From an uncultured Psychroserpens sp. (GTDB lineage: Bacteria > Bacteroidota > Bacteroidia > Flavobacteriales > Flavobacteriaceae): a stretch of 64,000 bases of DNA. The notes beneath the pieces are model-generated. The model made no database searches, was not told the origin of the DNA, and worked only from the letters and a program-made list of their open reading frames with translations. The position numbers were made by a program, and so were the translations under genes. The stretch covers positions 372,001 to 436,000 of the forward strand of contig NZ_CANMRL010000002.1 of assembly GCF_947500255.1 (NCBI RefSeq), given 5' to 3'. Positions 61,422 through 64,000 of this stretch are shown piece after piece (the stretch's first letter is position 1; each line of letters begins with the position of its first letter).

Positions 61422-62143
61422 TATTTCTTCACTTTATAAGGTAATGATAAATCTCCACTAGCAACACTAAACACATCATATACGCCTAGCATTGGTAGAT
61501 TGTCATTACTCGTATTCACTTTCATAAAAGCAGTAACACCATCATAATTAAAATCAACTTGATTATTAATTCTATAATCTGGTACAACAACTTTAATTGT
61601 ATTACCATTTGCTGTTACAGGATAGCCAGGAGAATCCATATACATAGGCATTCCAGGATTAGTTGGTGGTAAAACAACGGTTTTATCTGCTTTTTTAAAT
61701 TGCTTAACTGAAATTCCGCCAGCCACTCTTTTGTCTTCATGTAAAACAACCCAATGCGGATGCCAAACAATACCATCATTATCATAGTTTCTATCGCTAT
61801 TTTCATCCCATAAAGGTGTATCATCAAAATCGGGATGTGAGGTTAAAGCTAGCGCTACTATTCCATTGGTTTGATTAAAACCAACATCAGTAGGTTTTAA
61901 AGACGTAGGAAATACATAACCTAATACTGGAGCGCCATCTAATTGTCCTACTTTTATTGGAGTCGTATGCGCTGCCTTACCTTTTACTGCTATTTCCCAA
62001 ACGGTTAGGCCTAAATCTGCTTTATGGGTTACTGTGACCTCTTTTATACTGAAGTCATCATTATTATATAGATGGTCTTGTGCACAAGACCATGTTGTAC
62101 TTAAAATAAATACTGTTGTTATTAATACAATTATTGTTTTCAT
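61421..62143 (-). CDS. Lipoprotein of unknown function
   Basis: 240 residues. Lipoprotein signal ending in TTWSCAQ (acceptor Cys20), then a beta-rich domain containing VTHKADLGLTVWEIAVKG, IVWHPHWVVLHED and GVYDVFSV, with several His and Trp residues that could bind a ligand or metal. I do not recognise a family. It is the first gene of a two-gene operon with DUF2024, under a MarR-type operator at 62161-62198. Confidence 0.7.
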   Translation of the reverse strand: MKTIIVLITTVFILSTTWSCAQDHLYNNDDFSIKEVTVTHKADLGLTVWEIAVKGKAAHTTPIKVGQLDGAPVLGYVFPTSLKPTDVGFNQTNGIVALALTSHPDFDDTPLWDENSDRNYDNDGIVWHPHWVVLHEDKRVAGGISVKQFKKADKTVVLPPTNPGMPMYMDSPGYPVTANGNTIKVVVPDYRINNQVDFNYDGVTAFMKVNTSNDNLPMLGVYDVFSVASGDLSLPYKVKK

Positions 62144-62160
62144 TTTGTTGTTGATTTAGA

Positions 62161-62198
62161 ATAGTTAGGACTTCATTTAAATTAGGAGTCCTAACTAT
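62161..62198. promoter_or_regulatory. MarR-type operator before the lipoprotein/DUF2024 operon
   Basis: ATAGTTAGGACT (62161-62172) and AGTCCTAACTAT (62187-62198) are perfect 12-bp arms 14 bases apart. Within it TTAGGAGTCCTAA (62182-62194) is the compact 13-bp form seen at the neighbouring promoter. Confidence 0.72.
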
Positions 62199-62212
62199 AT
62201 AAATTAAAAAAA

Positions 62213-62446
62213 TTAGCCTTTAACGTCTGCCATTGACGCTCCAAAATTGATATGTAATGTATTTCCGTTTGGAGTTACTAAAGCAGGAACAGATATTACG
62301 CCAGCGTTTTCAGCTTCTGAAATTCTAGATCGATCTTCGCCTATATTAACGATCTCAACGTTGTCTTTACCTACTAGATTAACAATGTCATGTTCTGCGC
62401 TTACACAAACTGAACAGCCTGCGTGGTAAAAAATTGATTTACTCAT
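62213..62446 (-). CDS. Small thioredoxin/glutaredoxin-like protein
   Basis: 77 residues. Redox motif CSVC (Cys11, Cys14 in HAGCSVCVSAE) and a cis-Pro region (VISVPALVTPNG) make a minimal thioredoxin fold. Cytoplasmic. Its promoter (TATATTTG on the minus strand at 62487-62480) is overlapped by a perfect MarR-type operator, so it is repressed by the MarR protein in the same block. Confidence 0.85.
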   Translation of the reverse strand: MSKSIFYHAGCSVCVSAEHDIVNLVGKDNVEIVNIGEDRSRISEAENAGVISVPALVTPNGNTLHINFGASMADVKG

Positions 62447-62479
62447 GTGATATATTTTTAGTTATGCATTATTGCGTAA

Positions 62480-62506
62480 CAAATATAGTTAGGATTCCTA
62501 ACTATA
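62480..62506 (-). promoter_or_regulatory. Promoter with MarR-type operator for the thioredoxin-like gene
   Basis: A 23-bp perfect palindrome at 62484-62506, arms TATAGTTAGGA around one central T, overlaps a perfect -7 element TATATTTG (62487-62480, minus strand). Repression by the neighbouring MarR regulator is the natural reading. Confidence 0.75.
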
Positions 62507-62565
62507 AAAAATATTTAACATTTATTTTTAAAATATACTCTAGTATTTAATAACTGATTTAAATT

Positions 62566-64000
62566 CTAGTTAGCGACTTCACTAATAAATTTGATGCGAT
62601 AAAGTCGTAGTTCTTCATCATCATAATCACCATCAAATTCTTCAATGGCCTCTGAAATTTTATCCGTTTCAGATTCCATGAAATAGTCGTGAATTTCTTC
62701 TTGCTGATCCTCATCTAAAATATCATCTAACCAGTAGTCGATATTAAGTTTTGTACCAGAGAATACAATAGCTTCCATTTCTTTTATAAAATCAGGCATA
62801 GACATTCCTTTTGAAGATGCGATGTCTGTTAACGGTAATTTTCGATCTACATTTTGAATAATATATAGTTTGATAGCAGAGTTAGAACCTGTACTTTTTA
62901 CAACAAAATCATCTGGTCTATCAATATCATTATCCTCTACATATTGAGCAATGAGAGCAACAAAATCTTTTCCATACTTTTTTGTCTTTCCATCACCAAC
63001 ACCATGCACATTACTCAATTCTTCTAATGTAATCGGATATTTTAGTGCCATATCTTCTAAAGAAGGGTCTTGAAAAATCACAAAAGGCGGAACTCCAAGA
63101 CGTTTAGCATTTCGCTTCCGCAAATCTTTAAGCATTTTCATAAGAGCTTCATCTGCTACAGCTCCACCACCTTTAGCTGCCGTAACAATACCATCGTCAC
63201 TACCTTCATCAAAGACATGGTCTTCGGACATCATAAATGATTCTGGTGATTTTAAGAATACTTTACCTGCATCTGGTAATCGTAAAACACCATAAGTTTC
63301 AATATCTTTTTTAAGGAATCCTACAACTAAAACCTGACGAATTAATGCCATCCAATAGCGTTTATCTTTATCTTTTCCTATTCCGAAGAACGGTTGCATA
63401 TCTGTTTTATGAGAAGTAATCAAGGCATTGGTTTGGCCAATTAAAACTTGTACTAAATCTTTAGATTTGTATTTTTCATTTGTTTTGTCAACAGTTTGCA
63501 ATAAAGTCACAACATGATCCATGGCCTCATGTTGTTTTTTAGGGTTGCGCACATTATCGTCCATATCACCACCTTCACCTGTAGCGTTGTCAAATTCTTC
63601 TCCAAAATAATGCAAAATGAATTTTCGTCTCGACACAGAACTTTCAGCAAAAGCGACAACTTCCTGTAATAAAGCATGACCAATTTCTTGCTCAGCAACA
63701 GGTTTACCAGACATAAACTTCTCTAATTTCTCAATATCTTTGTAGGCATAGTATGCCAAACAATGACCTTCTCCTCCATCTCGCCCAGCACGTCCTGTTT
63801 CTTGATAATAGCTTTCAATACTTTTAGGAATATCATGATGAATAACGAAACGCACATCTGGTTTATCAATTCCCATCCCAAAAGCTATGGTAGCAACCAC
63901 AACATCACAATCTTCCATAAGGAACATATCTTGATGTTTAACACGTGTTTTTGGATCTAATCCTGCATGATATGGCACTGCTTTTATACCGTTAACTTGC
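62566..64000 (-). CDS. recQ: RecQ-type DNA helicase, C-terminal part
   Basis: The frame is open beyond base 64000, so the N-terminal helicase half is missing; 478 codons are seen. It starts in helicase domain 2 (KAVPYHAGLDPKTR, ATIAFGMGIDKPDVRFVIHHD, YYQETGRAGRDG), then an RQC region and an HRDC domain (LMKMLKDLRKRNAKRLGVPPF, about 300-370), then an acidic C-terminal extension (DEDQQEEIHDYF). The zinc site of the RQC region is absent: SSVSRRKFILHYFGEE has Ser where Cys is usual and the following Cys cluster is replaced by NATGEGGDMDDN. Unwinds DNA in recombination and repair. Confidence 0.9.
   Translation of the reverse strand, partial: QVNGIKAVPYHAGLDPKTRVKHQDMFLMEDCDVVVATIAFGMGIDKPDVRFVIHHDIPKSIESYYQETGRAGRDGGEGHCLAYYAYKDIEKLEKFMSGKPVAEQEIGHALLQEVVAFAESSVSRRKFILHYFGEEFDNATGEGGDMDDNVRNPKKQHEAMDHVVTLLQTVDKTNEKYKSKDLVQVLIGQTNALITSHKTDMQPFFGIGKDKDKRYWMALIRQVLVVGFLKKDIETYGVLRLPDAGKVFLKSPESFMMSEDHVFDEGSDDGIVTAAKGGGAVADEALMKMLKDLRKRNAKRLGVPPFVIFQDPSLEDMALKYPITLEELSNVHGVGDGKTKKYGKDFVALIAQYVEDNDIDRPDDFVVKSTGSNSAIKLYIIQNVDRKLPLTDIASSKGMSMPDFIKEMEAIVFSGTKLNIDYWLDDILDEDQQEEIHDYFMESETDKISEAIEEFDGDYDDEELRLYRIKFISEVAN

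Noticed and set aside
1-64000. Mobile elements, CRISPR arrays, tRNA or rRNA genes
   Set aside because: I found no transposase, integrase, spaced direct repeats or cloverleaf/rRNA-like stretches; the gene content looks like stable chromosome.

Overview
The window is a dense, low-GC chromosomal segment of a marine-type flavobacterium (phylum Bacteroidota, probably Flavobacteriaceae). The evidence for this is the AT-rich sequence, promoters of the TAnnTTTG type, the general lack of Shine-Dalgarno sites, LytTR/His_kinase pairs, 2TM-domain proteins, a type IX secretion tail, a fused CcoNO oxidase subunit and a clade II nitrous oxide reductase. I see no rRNA, tRNA, CRISPR array, prophage or insertion sequence. 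The two ends cut through genes: a secreted protein at 1-195 and recQ at 62566-64000.

Layout. 1-6330: a partial secreted protein, an OmdA-type protein, and a LytTR regulator/kinase pair divergent from an outer-membrane barrel protein and its small partner. 6335-9667: a MoxR-like ATPase with its VWA partner, then an Fnr-like regulator. 9775-18404: a complete cbb3 oxidase module (copper P-type ATPase, CcoS, CcoNO fusion, CcoQ, CcoP, CcoG, FixH, UreH/TauE-like protein). 18469-21217: a PLP decarboxylase, a CBS-domain protein and deoD. 21321-28791: a nitrous oxide reduction cluster on the minus strand (cytochrome c, fasciclin protein, nosZ, membrane protein, nosL, nosD, nosF, nosY), with an Rrf2 regulator meeting it tail to tail. 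28994-34192: a BNR-repeat protein and an S9 peptidase. 34281-37840: universal stress protein, hemN, a second OmdA-type protein, Cu/Zn superoxide dismutase. 37925-47931: two ECF sigma/anti-sigma pairs, a serine hydrolase, a DUF4331 pair with a TPR lipoprotein, and a LETM1-like protein. 47932-57358: a type IX secreted lipocalin-like protein, a DnaJ protein and a large LytTR/2TM operon divergent from a serine hydrolase. 57407-64000: a paralogous pair of unknown proteins, a cyclophilin-FKBP fusion, a small MarR-controlled redox-type regulon and recQ.

How it works together. The first half reads as an oxygen-limitation respiratory island. One operator type, TGA-N6-TCA, stands before the oxidase ATPase gene, ccoS, the CBS gene, the nos operon and hemN. 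In all five cases its centre is exactly 36.5 bp from the last base of a TAnnTTTG-like -7 element. The Fnr-like protein encoded beside the first site (N-terminal Cys4, Cys7, Cys29) is the obvious candidate activator. The nos promoter also carries an Rrf2-type palindrome shared with the promoter of the Rrf2 gene, which suggests a second (NO or redox) input.

The second half holds several self-contained regulatory circuits that can be read from the DNA: a symmetric divergent ECF promoter at 42170-42245, LytTR-type repeats in both kinase/target divergent regions, and three MarR-type operators at 61140-62506. The least explained item is the array of four 2TM domains (three free proteins and one fused to the kinase) at 51964-54315.
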